A DNA stretch of 64,000 bases from Gp13-AA77 sp035578005 (lineage in GTDB: Bacteria; Acidobacteriota; Terriglobia; UBA7540). The notes beneath the pieces were generated by a model that did no database searches, was not told the DNA's origin, and saw nothing but the letters and a program-made list of their open reading frames with translations. This document shows positions 52,926-61,937 of the stretch, in pieces; positions within the stretch are counted from its first letter, which is position 1, and each line of letters starts with the position of its first letter. The position numbers and the translations under genes were made by a program. Location of the stretch: NCBI GenBank assembly GCA_035578005.1, contig DATJYK010000201.1, positions 1 to 64,000 on the forward strand. Direction: 5' to 3'.

Positions 52926-53810
52926 TTACGCCAGCGCCAGATTCACGTTTTCGATGGCTTCGTCGACCTCGGCCGTGTTCTTGAAGCCTATCGTCACGGA
53001 ATCTACCCCTGCCGTCCTGAATGCGTACTTCAGCGACGCCTGACGGTCCTCACGATGGGTGAACGCACCTTCGCCCACGAGTTTCATGCTGATCACGCCC
53101 ATCCCCTCTTTGCGGACCTCCTTGACGTGCGTCACCACCTCGCTCACATTTCCCAAGCCGGATGTGTTGTAATCCTCCGCGTCCATCCGCACGCCCTTAT
53201 GATTCATCCGGATCATCGCGATTTGCAGCCACTGGTTCCCCGGAACCTGACGCAACGCCGGGAGGCCGTGCACCGAAGCGCCATGGGATACCACGGCGTG
53301 TCTCGCCTGCGCTTCCAGGATTCCGTCCTGCCAACGGGCGCTATCCGTGGGCCAAGTAGCATAGTGCTGATAGTGCAGCAGCATGATGTCGAAGTAGTCG
53401 GTATTGGAGAGCTTTCGCAGCTCGTCGAACTTCTGCTGCGGATCGACGCCCGGGCTCGTCGTCACCTTCGACATCAACCGGTAGCTGTCGCGCGGAATGC
53501 CCTTCAGCGCCACGCCCAGCATCGTCTGCGACTCGCCGTAAGATTCGGCGGTCTCAAAGAAGCGGATGCCTTGATCGTAGGCGTAGCGTACCAGTCGGGT
53601 GAACTCCTGCTGTCCCAGGCTTTGCTGCACGTGACCGCTCATGGTCCCGGTACCCAAGGCGAGCCGCGTCACCTTGACACCGGATTTCCCCAGCGTGACC
53701 CAATCCGTTGCAGACTCGCGCGCCGCTCTCAGCGGCAAGCTTCCAACGCCCGCAAGGGCAGTGGCCGCAAGTCCAGTTTTCAGGAATTCGCGTCGGGTGT
53801 AGTGAGCCAT
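52926..53810 (-). CDS. Tat-exported aldo/keto reductase
   Basis: 294 residues. The N-terminus HYTRREFLKTGLAATALAGV is a twin-arginine signal. The reductase domain shows FFETAESYGESQ (Glu where most family members have Asp; Tyr is the next tetrad residue), LMSKV (Lys) and IMLLHYQHY (His). The C-terminal FRTAGVDSVTIGFKNTAEVD is typical of periplasmic/iron-sulfur-free AKRs. GGAGGTAAGAGACC precedes the ATG. Substrate unknown. Confidence 0.88.
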   Translation of the reverse strand: MAHYTRREFLKTGLAATALAGVGSLPLRAARESATDWVTLGKSGVKVTRLALGTGTMSGHVQQSLGQQEFTRLVRYAYDQGIRFFETAESYGESQTMLGVALKGIPRDSYRLMSKVTTSPGVDPQQKFDELRKLSNTDYFDIMLLHYQHYATWPTDSARWQDGILEAQARHAVVSHGASVHGLPALRQVPGNQWLQIAMIRMNHKGVRMDAEDYNTSGLGNVSEVVTHVKEVRKEGMGVISMKLVGEGAFTHREDRQASLKYAFRTAGVDSVTIGFKNTAEVDEAIENVNLALA

Positions 53811-53940
53811 GGTCTCTTACCTCCAATGAGCGGCATCTTACCACGAGTAAGCATGGCCGTTTGCCGATTTTTCGCGCCGGTTCGTCGGAAGATAATGAAT
53901 TGAGAATGGATTTCCGTTCAGGATTGAGGGGCCCGAGGAC

Positions 53941-53983
53941 GTAGGGCCGGCCTCAGGAAGGCCAGGGCAAGCCCTGGCCCTAC
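53941..53983. repeat. Palindromic repeat between divergent genes
   Basis: GTAGGGCC (53941-53948) and GGCCCTAC (53976-53983) enclose GGCCAGGGC/GCCCTGGCC, a strong hairpin. It resembles the other small GC-rich palindromes of the window. 53811-54063 otherwise shows no gene. Confidence 0.6.
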
Positions 53984-54063
53984 AACACCATACCCAGGAT
54001 CACCGGCGGAAATTACCATTCGATGTCGAAAATTCCCAAAATTCTCACTAAAATCCATTTTCC

Positions 54064-54087
54064 TTTGTTTTCAACAACATGATGGGA
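54064..54087 (-). repeat. Short-repeat unit E (minus-strand TCCCATCATGTTGTTGAAAA)
   Basis: One clear unit, immediately after the stop codon of the gene at 54088-54639 (minus strand), then a degenerate second copy about 45 bases further on (GGGAATTTTCGACATCGAATG on the minus strand). Core differs from clusters A-D but keeps the CCC-5-GTTNTTGAAAA frame. Confidence 0.7.
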
Positions 54088-54639
54088 TCATCCTTCATTT
54101 TCGCCTATTGCGCTCTCGTGTCCGGCCTGTCGGGCCTGTCCGGTCGGCGCCGCGCGCTCGCCCTCCGCCTCGAGGTCCCGCAGCAGCTTGATGGTGCGTT
54201 CGATCGGCCGCGAAAGGGACTCCGTCTTCCGCCCCAGCCGCTCCGAGGGCCGTTCCAACTCCTGGCTTAACCGCAAGGTTCCTGCCGGCAGTCGGCCCAT
54301 TCCATTTGCCACATGAATCTCGCTAAACGTCTCACTCGGGGTGGCGCGGAAAGCATCCTGGGGCTGCCAGCGGCGCACCAGAGCCTCAAGCAACTCCTCG
54401 TAGCCTCGCGGATCTTGGCCCAAAGCGTTTATCGCCTCTTCAAAGAACTGAGCACAAAGGCCGTGCCTCACCCTGGCCATTCGCGAGTGTTGCAGGCCTT
54501 GTTCCGTCACAGGCCCCTGGGACTGGCGCCCGTTAGTTAGCCTGATTGGCAGTGCGCCGGGGGGCTGGAAGCAAGCTTTTGCATCAATGACATACGAATT
54601 CTGCTGGCCGGCGCTTGAGCGTTGAAGAGAGGGGTGCAA
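54088..54639 (-). CDS. Hypothetical protein of the repeat-linked family
   Basis: 183 residues. RLTNGRQSQGPVTEQGLQHS, followed by RMARVRHGLCAQFFEEAINA, has the NxR.S.GP.T..G...HGL pattern recalled for this acidobacterial family. RGYEELLEALVRRWQPQDAF matches the SLLADWQPENEY region of the gene at 2-724. The C-terminal part is charged, Arg/Glu-rich and ends HESAIGENEG, against the AENE... end of the first gene, directly at repeat unit E. The LLK-encoding frame of the repeat is +1 to the gene frame, so a frameshift near the 3' end is likely. The promoter region is AT-rich (54690-54755). Function unknown. Confidence 0.6.
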   Translation of the reverse strand: MHPSLQRSSAGQQNSYVIDAKACFQPPGALPIRLTNGRQSQGPVTEQGLQHSRMARVRHGLCAQFFEEAINALGQDPRGYEELLEALVRRWQPQDAFRATPSETFSEIHVANGMGRLPAGTLRLSQELERPSERLGRKTESLSRPIERTIKLLRDLEAEGERAAPTGQARQAGHESAIGENEG

Positions 54640-54692
54640 GCCTCGTGAGCGACGCCGTCTGCACCGGCGTATACCACTGTTTTAGAATATCA

Positions 54693-54711
54693 AACCTATA
54701 TATCATAGGTT
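54693..54711. promoter_or_regulatory. Small palindrome in AT-rich promoter region
   Basis: AACCTAT (54693-54699) and ATAGGTT (54705-54711) are 7-base inverted copies, in an AT-rich tract (54690-54755) unlike its GC-rich surroundings. It lies about 55 bases upstream of the start of the gene at 54088-54639 and could be an operator or promoter for it. The rest of 54712-54944 shows nothing assignable. Confidence 0.35.
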
Positions 54712-54944
54712 AATACTAACGTAAAGTATCACATTAAAATTATATCGACATTTACCAGCGGGCGGCGCGACCTGGCCGCTGAGCTCGCCGTGCACGTAGG
54801 CTAGGCCGTTAGCTCAAGTTGATCACGACGGCGGGTAACTCTCCAGGAATAGGCGTCGGAGTGAGCTTTCAACCCCTGCGCCAAGCTCGTCAAAAATCCA
54901 GGTCAAGGGCAAAAACGGGCAAAAAAAGACCTCTCCACGATGCC

Positions 54945-57404
54945 TCACTCACACCGCAGGGCGACCATGGGGTCGACCTTGGTGGCGCGGCGGGCAGGAA
55001 CATAGCTCGCCAGCAGGGCGACGCCTGCCAGCAACAATGAGACGGTAGCAAAGGTTGCGATATCCGTTGGCCGGACGCCGTAGAGCATGCTGGACATCAG
55101 CCGAGTCAGGCCCAGAGCCGCGGCCAGCCCGACGCCGACCCCGATGAGCAGTAACCTCAGGCCGTCCTCTACCACGAGCGTAAGTACATTGCTTCGTTCC
55201 GCGCCTAGCGCCATGCGAATGCCGATCTCGTGCGTACGCTGGGTAACCGTGTACGAAATCACCCCGTAGATCCCGACAGCCGCCAGCACCAGAGCCAGAC
55301 CCGCAAAGACACCGAGCAGCAGCATGGAAAAGCGCCGGCCGGCGACTGAATCAGACACGACTCGCTCCATCGTTCGGACGTCGAAAATGGTTTGATTGCC
55401 GCCTTCAGAAACCTGGCTGCGGATGGCGCCGACCTCGCCCAATGGGTCGGTGCTGGTGCGAACCATCATGGTCATGAAGGTCGCGGTGATGCGGATAAGC
55501 GGGTCGGGCAGTTGCCCAAAAGGAAGGTAGAGCTGGTACTGGATCTTGGAGGTGGCGTCGGCGTCGAGCCCGAAGTGTTTAACGTGGCCTACCACGCCCA
55601 CGATCTCAATCGGCCGATCGAGACCCGGAGGAAAGCCTTCCGGCACGGCGATTCTGATGCTTTGGCCGATCGGGTTTTGGTGCGGAAATAGGCTCCGGGC
55701 CATCACTTCGTCGATGACCGTCACGGGAGCCGCTGTTTTGGTGTTGTCCGCGTCGGTGAAGGTCCGTCCTCGAAGCAGGGGCACGTCGACGGCGCGAAAG
55801 TAGCCGGGGCTGACGTCGTAGAGCAGGGCCCATAACATTTCGCTTTGCGAGCTCGGGCGAGGACGGCCCGAGACCCAGAATGGCAGCTCAGAATCACTGC
55901 CTGTCAACGGCACGTCATCCACCACGCCCGCTGCCCGCACTCCAGGCAGCCCCTGCACTTTGTCAGTGATTTGTTGCCAGGCCGTCCTGATACGGTCAGG
56001 CGTGGAGCGGTTGGCGGGGCTGAGGCTGACGGAAAACATGAGCACGTTTCGCGGATTGAATCCCGGATTCACCCGGCTAAGCTCCCACATGGTCTTCAGC
56101 ATCAGGCCGGCGCCGATCAGCAGCACCAGTGAGGCCGCCACCTCGGCAACAACCAGCACGGAGCGCAACCCGTGTTGACCCTCGGTAGAGCCGCGGCTGC
56201 CTTCCTGCAGCATAGTGTGTAGGTCAAGACGGGAAATCTGTAAGGCAGGCGCCAGACCGAAGATCACACCTGTGGCTACTGAAACTGCGAGGGTGAATGC
56301 CAAGACCCAGCCGTCCACTCCGATGTTCTCCATGCGCGGCAGTCCGCCGGGAATCGCCGCTACGACGGCCTGCGTCCCCCAGCGGGCAAGGAGCAGCCCC
56401 AAGGCTCCACCGGCCAGGGCCAGCAGCACGCTTTCGGTGAGAAGTTGCCGGATCATGCGGCCCTGGCTCGCACCGATCGCGGCGCGAATAGCCATCTCCC
56501 GGCGGCGGGTCGTGGAACGGGCCAGCAGTAAATTGGCAACGTTGGCGCAAGCGATCAGCAGCACAAAGCCCACCGCGCCCAGCAGGACGAGAAGCGCCGG
56601 TCGCACGTTCCCCACAATATCCTGTGCCAGCGGCCGCATGGCCACGCCATGCTTGGCATTGGACTTGGGGTAGGCCTGGGCGAGCTGAGCAGCGATGTTG
56701 TTCATGTCAGCCTGCGCTTGGGCCTGAGTGACGCCTGACTTCAAGCGTCCCACAGCGCGCAGGCCGGGATGAGTCTCGCGCGAGCGCGCCAGCACGTCGT
56801 CCCATTGGCCGAGCAGCGTGTAGACGTCCGCCGAACCAAGAAAGCGAAAGCCGGCGGGAAGGACCCCGATGACTGTGTAGGACTGCCCGCTTAAGGTGAG
56901 GGGCTTGCCGACGACGTCGGCGCTAGCGCCGAAACGGCGTTTCCACAACCCCTCACTGATCATGGCGACGCGGGTCGCACCCAGATGATCTTCCTGGGCT
57001 TCGAAATCACGGCCCAGCATGGGGATGATCCCAAGGGTTGAGAAGAATCCCGCCGACACTGTCTTCGCTTCAAGATGCTCGGGAGTGCCGCCGCCTGTGA
57101 GGTCGTAGGCAGACCAGCGGAGGGCGCCGAGACTCTCAAACGAGCGGCTGTCTCTCTGCCAATCGAGGAAGTTTGGATAAGAGACGGCCATTGTGTCGAA
57201 CTCGGGAGTCTTTTCTGAAATGATCACCAGGCGGCCGGGATCGCGGTAAGGCAAGGGTCGGAGGAGCACGCCGTCAATCACGCTGAAAATCGCGGTGTTG
57301 GCACCGATGCCAAGCGTCAGGGTGAGGACAGCCACAATCGTAAAGCCGGCGTTGCTCGCCAGCATGCGAAGACCATAGCGAACGTCTTGCAAAAGCGTTT
57401 GCAT
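54945..57404 (-). CDS. MacB/FtsX-type permease of the acidobacterial orphan class
   Basis: 819 residues. The N-terminal MQTLLQDVRYGLRMLASNAG and the first TM (GFTIVAVLTLTLGIGANTAI) are typical. A periplasmic MacB_PCD-like domain (VIDGVLLRPLPYRDPGRLVI, VGKPLTLSGQSYTVIGVLPA) precedes FtsX unit 1 (ALLVLLGAVGFVLLIACANV; REMAIRAAIGASQGRMIRQL). A second periplasmic domain and FtsX unit 2 (THEIGIRMALGAERSNVLTL) follow, ending MVALRCE. The duplicated layout matches ADOP permeases. There is no ATPase gene beside it, as usual for the class. Substrate unknown. Confidence 0.93.
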   Translation of the reverse strand: MQTLLQDVRYGLRMLASNAGFTIVAVLTLTLGIGANTAIFSVIDGVLLRPLPYRDPGRLVIISEKTPEFDTMAVSYPNFLDWQRDSRSFESLGALRWSAYDLTGGGTPEHLEAKTVSAGFFSTLGIIPMLGRDFEAQEDHLGATRVAMISEGLWKRRFGASADVVGKPLTLSGQSYTVIGVLPAGFRFLGSADVYTLLGQWDDVLARSRETHPGLRAVGRLKSGVTQAQAQADMNNIAAQLAQAYPKSNAKHGVAMRPLAQDIVGNVRPALLVLLGAVGFVLLIACANVANLLLARSTTRRREMAIRAAIGASQGRMIRQLLTESVLLALAGGALGLLLARWGTQAVVAAIPGGLPRMENIGVDGWVLAFTLAVSVATGVIFGLAPALQISRLDLHTMLQEGSRGSTEGQHGLRSVLVVAEVAASLVLLIGAGLMLKTMWELSRVNPGFNPRNVLMFSVSLSPANRSTPDRIRTAWQQITDKVQGLPGVRAAGVVDDVPLTGSDSELPFWVSGRPRPSSQSEMLWALLYDVSPGYFRAVDVPLLRGRTFTDADNTKTAAPVTVIDEVMARSLFPHQNPIGQSIRIAVPEGFPPGLDRPIEIVGVVGHVKHFGLDADATSKIQYQLYLPFGQLPDPLIRITATFMTMMVRTSTDPLGEVGAIRSQVSEGGNQTIFDVRTMERVVSDSVAGRRFSMLLLGVFAGLALVLAAVGIYGVISYTVTQRTHEIGIRMALGAERSNVLTLVVEDGLRLLLIGVGVGLAAALGLTRLMSSMLYGVRPTDIATFATVSLLLAGVALLASYVPARRATKVDPMVALRCE

Positions 57405-57520
57405 CGTATGCGCCCTCCCGTCTTCTTGCGGCCTTCCCTCAGCAGTCCTCAGCAGGGAGGCTGCCTACCAAAAGAAACGAAAGAGGCCCGTTGGAAGTTC
57501 CATAGTTTGGGGCTATAACC

Positions 57521-57634
57521 CAGCGGTTTATCAAGAGCTTCTGGGAGCGGCGTAATCCGAATCCCGGCAGCCGCGAGAACGAATTCAAAGAGGAGTATCA
57601 GAAAGACAAACTGCTGCACGTTCCGGGAGCCTAA
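57521..57634 (+). pseudogene. Decayed, internally deleted copy of the GWxTD gene
   Basis: 37 codons and a stop. FIKSFWERRNPNPGSRENEF then KEEYQ matches FIENFWERRNPNPGSPENEF/KEEYY of the intact gene at 58112-59779 (around residues 104-128), and the next residues KDKLLHVPGA match its EKDALLHVPGA about 95 residues further on. So two segments of the same gene are joined in frame. It lies upstream of the intact copy on the same strand and has no start. Confidence 0.75.
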
Positions 57635-58111
57635 GCCGGAGTACAAGCTTGGCGAGAGATCCCCGCTGAAGTTGGTAGTGCCGTGAAAGTTGCTCGCCGC
57701 ATGCCGATCAATGTGTTACAAATCTTCAATTTCTTCTCAACGCGCGAAGATCTTCGTCTTTGTGCCTCGGGGCAAATCTGAACATGCCTCGTGGTATCTC
57801 CGTGTTCTCTGTGCCCAAGAGCCCTTAACATTGAGGTCACAGAGCTCCGTGAACTCCGTGTTGAAGGCTTCTCAGGCACGGAGGTCACGGAGAATTCCAT
57901 TTGGTTGCGGCCGCGCCGCGCCAGGTTGGGGTTCCCCCCCTCCATACCGCTAGTAAAGACCCAGTGGTCAAACATTTCGTAGGGCCACCTTTTGACGGCT
58001 GGCCGCATCGGAAAAAGGTCGGGTCAAGGGTTTAGACCAAGATGTCATCGGGGGTTTGCCTTGACATTTCCTGCCAGCAAAAATACCATTCCTGTAGGTG
58101 GACTTCACTGC
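57635..58111. other. Intergenic region upstream of the GWxTD gene
   Basis: It contains tracts resembling a dispersed repeat with CTCCGTG/CACGGAG motifs (57800-57900: GAGCTCCGTGAACTCCGTG, CACGGAGGTCACGGAG). No RNA or gene is recognised. Confidence 0.4.
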
Positions 58112-59779
58112 ATGAAGTCAGAGCGCGAGCAAGATCGGATGTCTTCAGCCCGTCGGCTGGCGATTCGAAGTGTGCCTGCGGCGCTGGCGGTGGCGGCGAG
58201 TCTCATTTTCCTAGGCAACTCACTCCACCTCCTCGCGAGCCCGGACAAACAGAGCCGGGAGGAAAAGAAGCGTCAGAAGGCCATTGAGAAGGAAAACGAG
58301 AGCCCCTACAAGAAGTGGATCGAAGAGGAAGTTCCTTACATCATCACCGACGAGGAACGCCAGACGTTCAAAAAGCTCACCACCGACGACGAGCGCGAAA
58401 GCTTTATCGAGAATTTCTGGGAGCGGCGCAACCCGAACCCTGGCAGCCCCGAAAACGAGTTCAAAGAAGAATACTACCGGCGCATCGCCTACGCCAATGA
58501 GCATTACGCCTCCGGCATTCCGGGATGGAAGACGGACCGCGGGCGGATCTATATTACGTACGGCCCGCCCAACGAGATTGACTCGCACCCCAGCGGCGGC
58601 ACTTACGAGCGTCCCATGGAAGAGGGTGGCGGCGAGACCTCCACGTTCCCGTTTGAGGATTGGACCTATAACTACATCGACGGCATCGGCAATAACATCA
58701 AGCTGGAATTCGTCGATCCCAGCATGAGCGGTGAGTACCACCTCACCATGGATCCTGGCGAAAAAGACGCTTTGTTGCACGTTCCTGGCGCCGGCCTCAC
58801 GCTGATGGAGTCGATGGGCATGGCGTCGAAAACCGATCGCTTCACGCGGACCGACGGTATGACCATCGGCCAGCCGATGGGCGGCCTGCCGGAGAGCATG
58901 GAGGAGTTCACGCGCCTTGACACCTTCGCCAAGATTTTCAAGCCGCCGGCGACCAATTTTAACGACCTCAAGGCATCGGTGTCTCATAAGATCACGGCAG
59001 TGATGGTGCCGTTTCAGGTGAGGACGGACTTTATCCGGATCACCAGCGACACCGTGCTGGTTCCCATTACTGTTCAGGTGGCGCAGAAGGACCTTGAATT
59101 CCAGAACAAGGACGGCGTGATGCACGGCGTTCTGGACATTTACGGGCAATTGAGCACCCTGAGCGGGCGCGTGGCCACAACGTTTGACGACAGCGTCGTG
59201 GTGGACGTTCCCGAGCACAATTTCGATCTTTATGTAGGCCAGAAGCGGGTTTATCAAAAAGCGGTTCCTTTGAAGCCGGGCCGTTACAAGCTAAGCCTGG
59301 TGGTGAAGGATCAGAACAGCGGTAACATCGGCACCGAGGATATCGGGATTGTTGTGCCCCATTTTGACGACGACAAGCTCGAAAGCAGCTCTTTGATACT
59401 GGCGAATCTTATTCAGGAGATTCCGACCAACCAGGTGGGGTCAGGCATGTTTATTATCGGCGCCACCAAGGTGGAACCCAGCGTCCAAAAGATCTTTCAT
59501 CGTGATCAGAACCTTGGGATCTATATGCAAGTTTACAATCTCACGAACGATCCCAAGACTCACAAGCCCTCGGCGCAAATTGAGTACAATTTAGAAAAAG
59601 ACGGCAAGTCTATCTTTACTACGGCGGAGCAGGCGCAGACGAGCCAGGTGACGATCTCGAAACAGCTTCCGCTCAAATCACTTTCACCCGGACAGTACAC
59701 GCTTGCGGTGAAGGTGACTGATAATGTAAGCAAGCAGTCAGTCGGGCCCGAGTCATCGACGTTCCAAGTGGAGCAGTGA
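58112..59779 (+). CDS. Secreted GWxTD-domain protein
   Basis: 555 residues from ATG 58112 (GGTGG upstream; ATG 58139 is also possible). A signal/TM segment PAALAVAASLIFLGNSLHLL is followed by a charged helix (EEKKRQKAIEKENESPYKKW). The GWxTD domain has ERRNPNPGSPENEFKEEYYR, then GIPGWKTDRGRIYITYGPP with GWKTD at 138-142 and PFEDWTYNYIDGIG after it. The C-terminal region (from about 300) is beta-rich (VQVRTDFIRITSDTVLVPIT-like strands). The domain is widespread in Acidobacteria and of unknown function. It is followed 67 bases downstream by an outer-membrane-like gene, probably the same transcript. Confidence 0.9.
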   Translation: MKSEREQDRMSSARRLAIRSVPAALAVAASLIFLGNSLHLLASPDKQSREEKKRQKAIEKENESPYKKWIEEEVPYIITDEERQTFKKLTTDDERESFIENFWERRNPNPGSPENEFKEEYYRRIAYANEHYASGIPGWKTDRGRIYITYGPPNEIDSHPSGGTYERPMEEGGGETSTFPFEDWTYNYIDGIGNNIKLEFVDPSMSGEYHLTMDPGEKDALLHVPGAGLTLMESMGMASKTDRFTRTDGMTIGQPMGGLPESMEEFTRLDTFAKIFKPPATNFNDLKASVSHKITAVMVPFQVRTDFIRITSDTVLVPITVQVAQKDLEFQNKDGVMHGVLDIYGQLSTLSGRVATTFDDSVVVDVPEHNFDLYVGQKRVYQKAVPLKPGRYKLSLVVKDQNSGNIGTEDIGIVVPHFDDDKLESSSLILANLIQEIPTNQVGSGMFIIGATKVEPSVQKIFHRDQNLGIYMQVYNLTNDPKTHKPSAQIEYNLEKDGKSIFTTAEQAQTSQVTISKQLPLKSLSPGQYTLAVKVTDNVSKQSVGPESSTFQVEQ

Positions 59780-59846
59780 CAGATGGCATGTAGGGGTGGG
59801 CCTTGTGCCCGCGCGCGGGCGACCACAAGGGTGGCGGTTAAATAGT

Positions 59847-61607
59847 GTGAAAGAGCGCCTCATTCAAATTCGTTTCTATCGCTCGTGCTCGAGCCTGTTG
59901 CTGGCGACACTTTTGTGCACGATGGCAGGAGCCGCGGACACAACGTCGGCGAGTGGGCGGCTTGCTGGGATCGTGACGGACCGCCATGGCAATCCGCTGG
60001 TGAACGGCGAAGTGTTTATTGTGGGTCCTGGCGTCACACGGCGTGTGGAGCGGGTTCTGACCGATGTCCACGGCCGGTTCGCCGCCAACAACCTTGCTCC
60101 GGGCCGTTACTCGCTGCGCGTCGCCGCGACAAATCTTGTCCGCAGCGGAATCGAGATTGAGCCTGGGCGCTCCGCCACCCTGAGCCTGATGCTTGGCACT
60201 TTGCTCTCGGGAGTCCATTCGTCTGATCAAGCGACGCCGCGTTCAAATGACGACTGGAAGTGGGTGCTGCGCACGTCTGCGGCGGTGCGGCCGGTCTTGC
60301 GCTACGCCACAGACCCGTCTGACCACCCGCAGAAGCTTCTTGATCCCAGCCAGAAACTGGTTGCCATGATGCCCGAGGATCCCGGCCGGGACCCTTTCAG
60401 TGATCAGGTGACTTTGGGTACGGTGGTTGCCTACTGGCGGCCGCTTACTTCTGGGTCTGACCTGCTGGCGTCGACCTCGATGAGTGGGCAAGGCGTGTCA
60501 ACGTCGTCGATCGCCACTTCTTACCGGCATGGCGTCGGCGGGACGAATCCGCAGGAAATAACCGTGGTGGTCCACCAGTTGAACTTTGCCGGTGGCGAGC
60601 CGGGACTTCGTTTCGGGGACATTGCCAACCTACTCGCCGCCCGCGGCATGGTGGTGAGCTACACCCAGACGCGCGAGATTTCAGGTGCGCTGAAGCTCAC
60701 CAGTGGTTTAGACGTGGATTATCTTGACGCCACGCACACGGCCTTGCTGGCGGCGCCTCACGCTGAATTAGAGTACCGATTGGACCCCGCCAGCACGGTA
60801 ACAATAAAGTATGGCGACTTGAACCCGGCAAGCGGTGGCGACGACGCGATTGCTGATAAGGTAGCGGCTACGAACGCCTTCCCGCGTGTGAGCCTTCGGG
60901 GTGGTGCGCCAAAACTTGAGGCCGTCCGTCACAGCGAAGCGGCCTATACGCGGCGCCTCACCAAGAAGACCCAGGTGCAGGTTGCCGCTTACCATGATGG
61001 TTTCAGCAACGCTGTCGTGCGGGGTGCGGGACAACCTGCGGCGTGGGCAGAGTGGGCTGCAGCCGGCAGCGTGCTTCCCAACGCTACCGCCGGGGGTGTC
61101 AACTTGAATGCTGGCGGTTATGGCTCATCGGGGCTGCGCGCCTCGGTTTCGCAGTCGCTCGGCAAACACTTCGAGGCCGGCGTCATCTACTCCACCGGCG
61201 ACGCCCTGGCACTGGTGAAGGCGGCTGAAGCTGCTGGCTCCTCCAGCTTCGCCCGTGAAGTTGAACGCCGGCGAGCCCGCATGGCGGCGGCTAAGCTTGC
61301 CGCCCGCGTTCCGGGGTCAAAGACCGAGGTGATTGCTTCTTACGGCTGGCTCGAAAAAGGGAGCCTCACGGCTGTCGATCCCAGCGGGCTCGCGGACTTG
61401 GGCGTGGCCCCGTTCCTGGGAGTTGAGATTCGCCAGCCTCTGCCAGCGATCAGCTTTCTGCCCGGCGCCCACATTGAAGCCGTCGCTGACTTGCGCAACA
61501 TCACCGGCGAGGGTTACGTGCATCTGCGCGGTACGAATGCCCAAGATCCCCTCGTGCTAACGCCCACTTACCGCAGCTACTGCGGTGGGTTCTCGGTGCA
61601 GTTCTAG
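59847..61607 (+). CDS. Carboxypeptidase-regulatory-like protein with barrel-like domain
   Basis: 586 residues from GTG 59847; the frame is open to 59796. Signal sequence (SCSSLLLATLLCTMAGAADT). An N-terminal carboxypeptidase-regulatory-like domain (about 38-110) has GRLAGIVTDRHGNPLVNGEV, VLTDVHGRFAANNLAPGRYS, and is known as an Ig-like plug in acidobacterial outer-membrane proteins. The rest is beta-rich with alternating polarity and ends GGFSVQF, a C-terminal Phe fitting an outer-membrane barrel. It follows the GWxTD gene. Role unknown; a TonB-dependent-receptor relative lacking a clear plug is one reading. Confidence 0.72.
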   Translation: MKERLIQIRFYRSCSSLLLATLLCTMAGAADTTSASGRLAGIVTDRHGNPLVNGEVFIVGPGVTRRVERVLTDVHGRFAANNLAPGRYSLRVAATNLVRSGIEIEPGRSATLSLMLGTLLSGVHSSDQATPRSNDDWKWVLRTSAAVRPVLRYATDPSDHPQKLLDPSQKLVAMMPEDPGRDPFSDQVTLGTVVAYWRPLTSGSDLLASTSMSGQGVSTSSIATSYRHGVGGTNPQEITVVVHQLNFAGGEPGLRFGDIANLLAARGMVVSYTQTREISGALKLTSGLDVDYLDATHTALLAAPHAELEYRLDPASTVTIKYGDLNPASGGDDAIADKVAATNAFPRVSLRGGAPKLEAVRHSEAAYTRRLTKKTQVQVAAYHDGFSNAVVRGAGQPAAWAEWAAAGSVLPNATAGGVNLNAGGYGSSGLRASVSQSLGKHFEAGVIYSTGDALALVKAAEAAGSSSFAREVERRRARMAAAKLAARVPGSKTEVIASYGWLEKGSLTAVDPSGLADLGVAPFLGVEIRQPLPAISFLPGAHIEAVADLRNITGEGYVHLRGTNAQDPLVLTPTYRSYCGGFSVQF

Positions 61608-61734
61608 CCCGCCATAATGTCTTTCGCACTTAGCGCAAACCCCAGGACCGGCGGCCGCACGCCGTGATGACACCGCTCAGCCTTGCAGCACCTCCCGTTC
61701 AGGATATGAAGCTTCTCGCAGTCGCCGCCAGGCG

Positions 61735-61781
61735 GTGGTACAGTTTGACGCCTGGGCGGCCCCCACGTCAAACTGCACCAC
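61735..61781. repeat. Inverted repeat with 16-bp arms
   Basis: GTGGTACAGTTTGACG (61735-61750) and CGTCAAACTGCACCAC (61766-61781) are inverted copies with one mismatch, 15 bases apart. It lies between the barrel-like gene and the peptidase gene and could be an operator, a terminator without T-run, or a mobile remnant. No other feature was seen in 61608-61937. Confidence 0.5.
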
Positions 61782-61937
61782 TACCCGGCGCCGTGGAAAT
61801 CTAGCCGGGCGAGAAGCATTTCGCGATCGCACGAGTCGGGCCGAGTCGGGCGGCGCAGGTTGGTGACAGACCCTCGCTGGTGGTATAGTGGCGCGGTCCT
61901 GGGGCGGTTGGAGGTAGAAGTTCAGGAGAGACGGCGA

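Noticed and set aside
54819..55040. A 73-codon plus-strand frame near the permease end
   Set aside because: Overlaps the permease C-terminus antisense and has no recognisable features.
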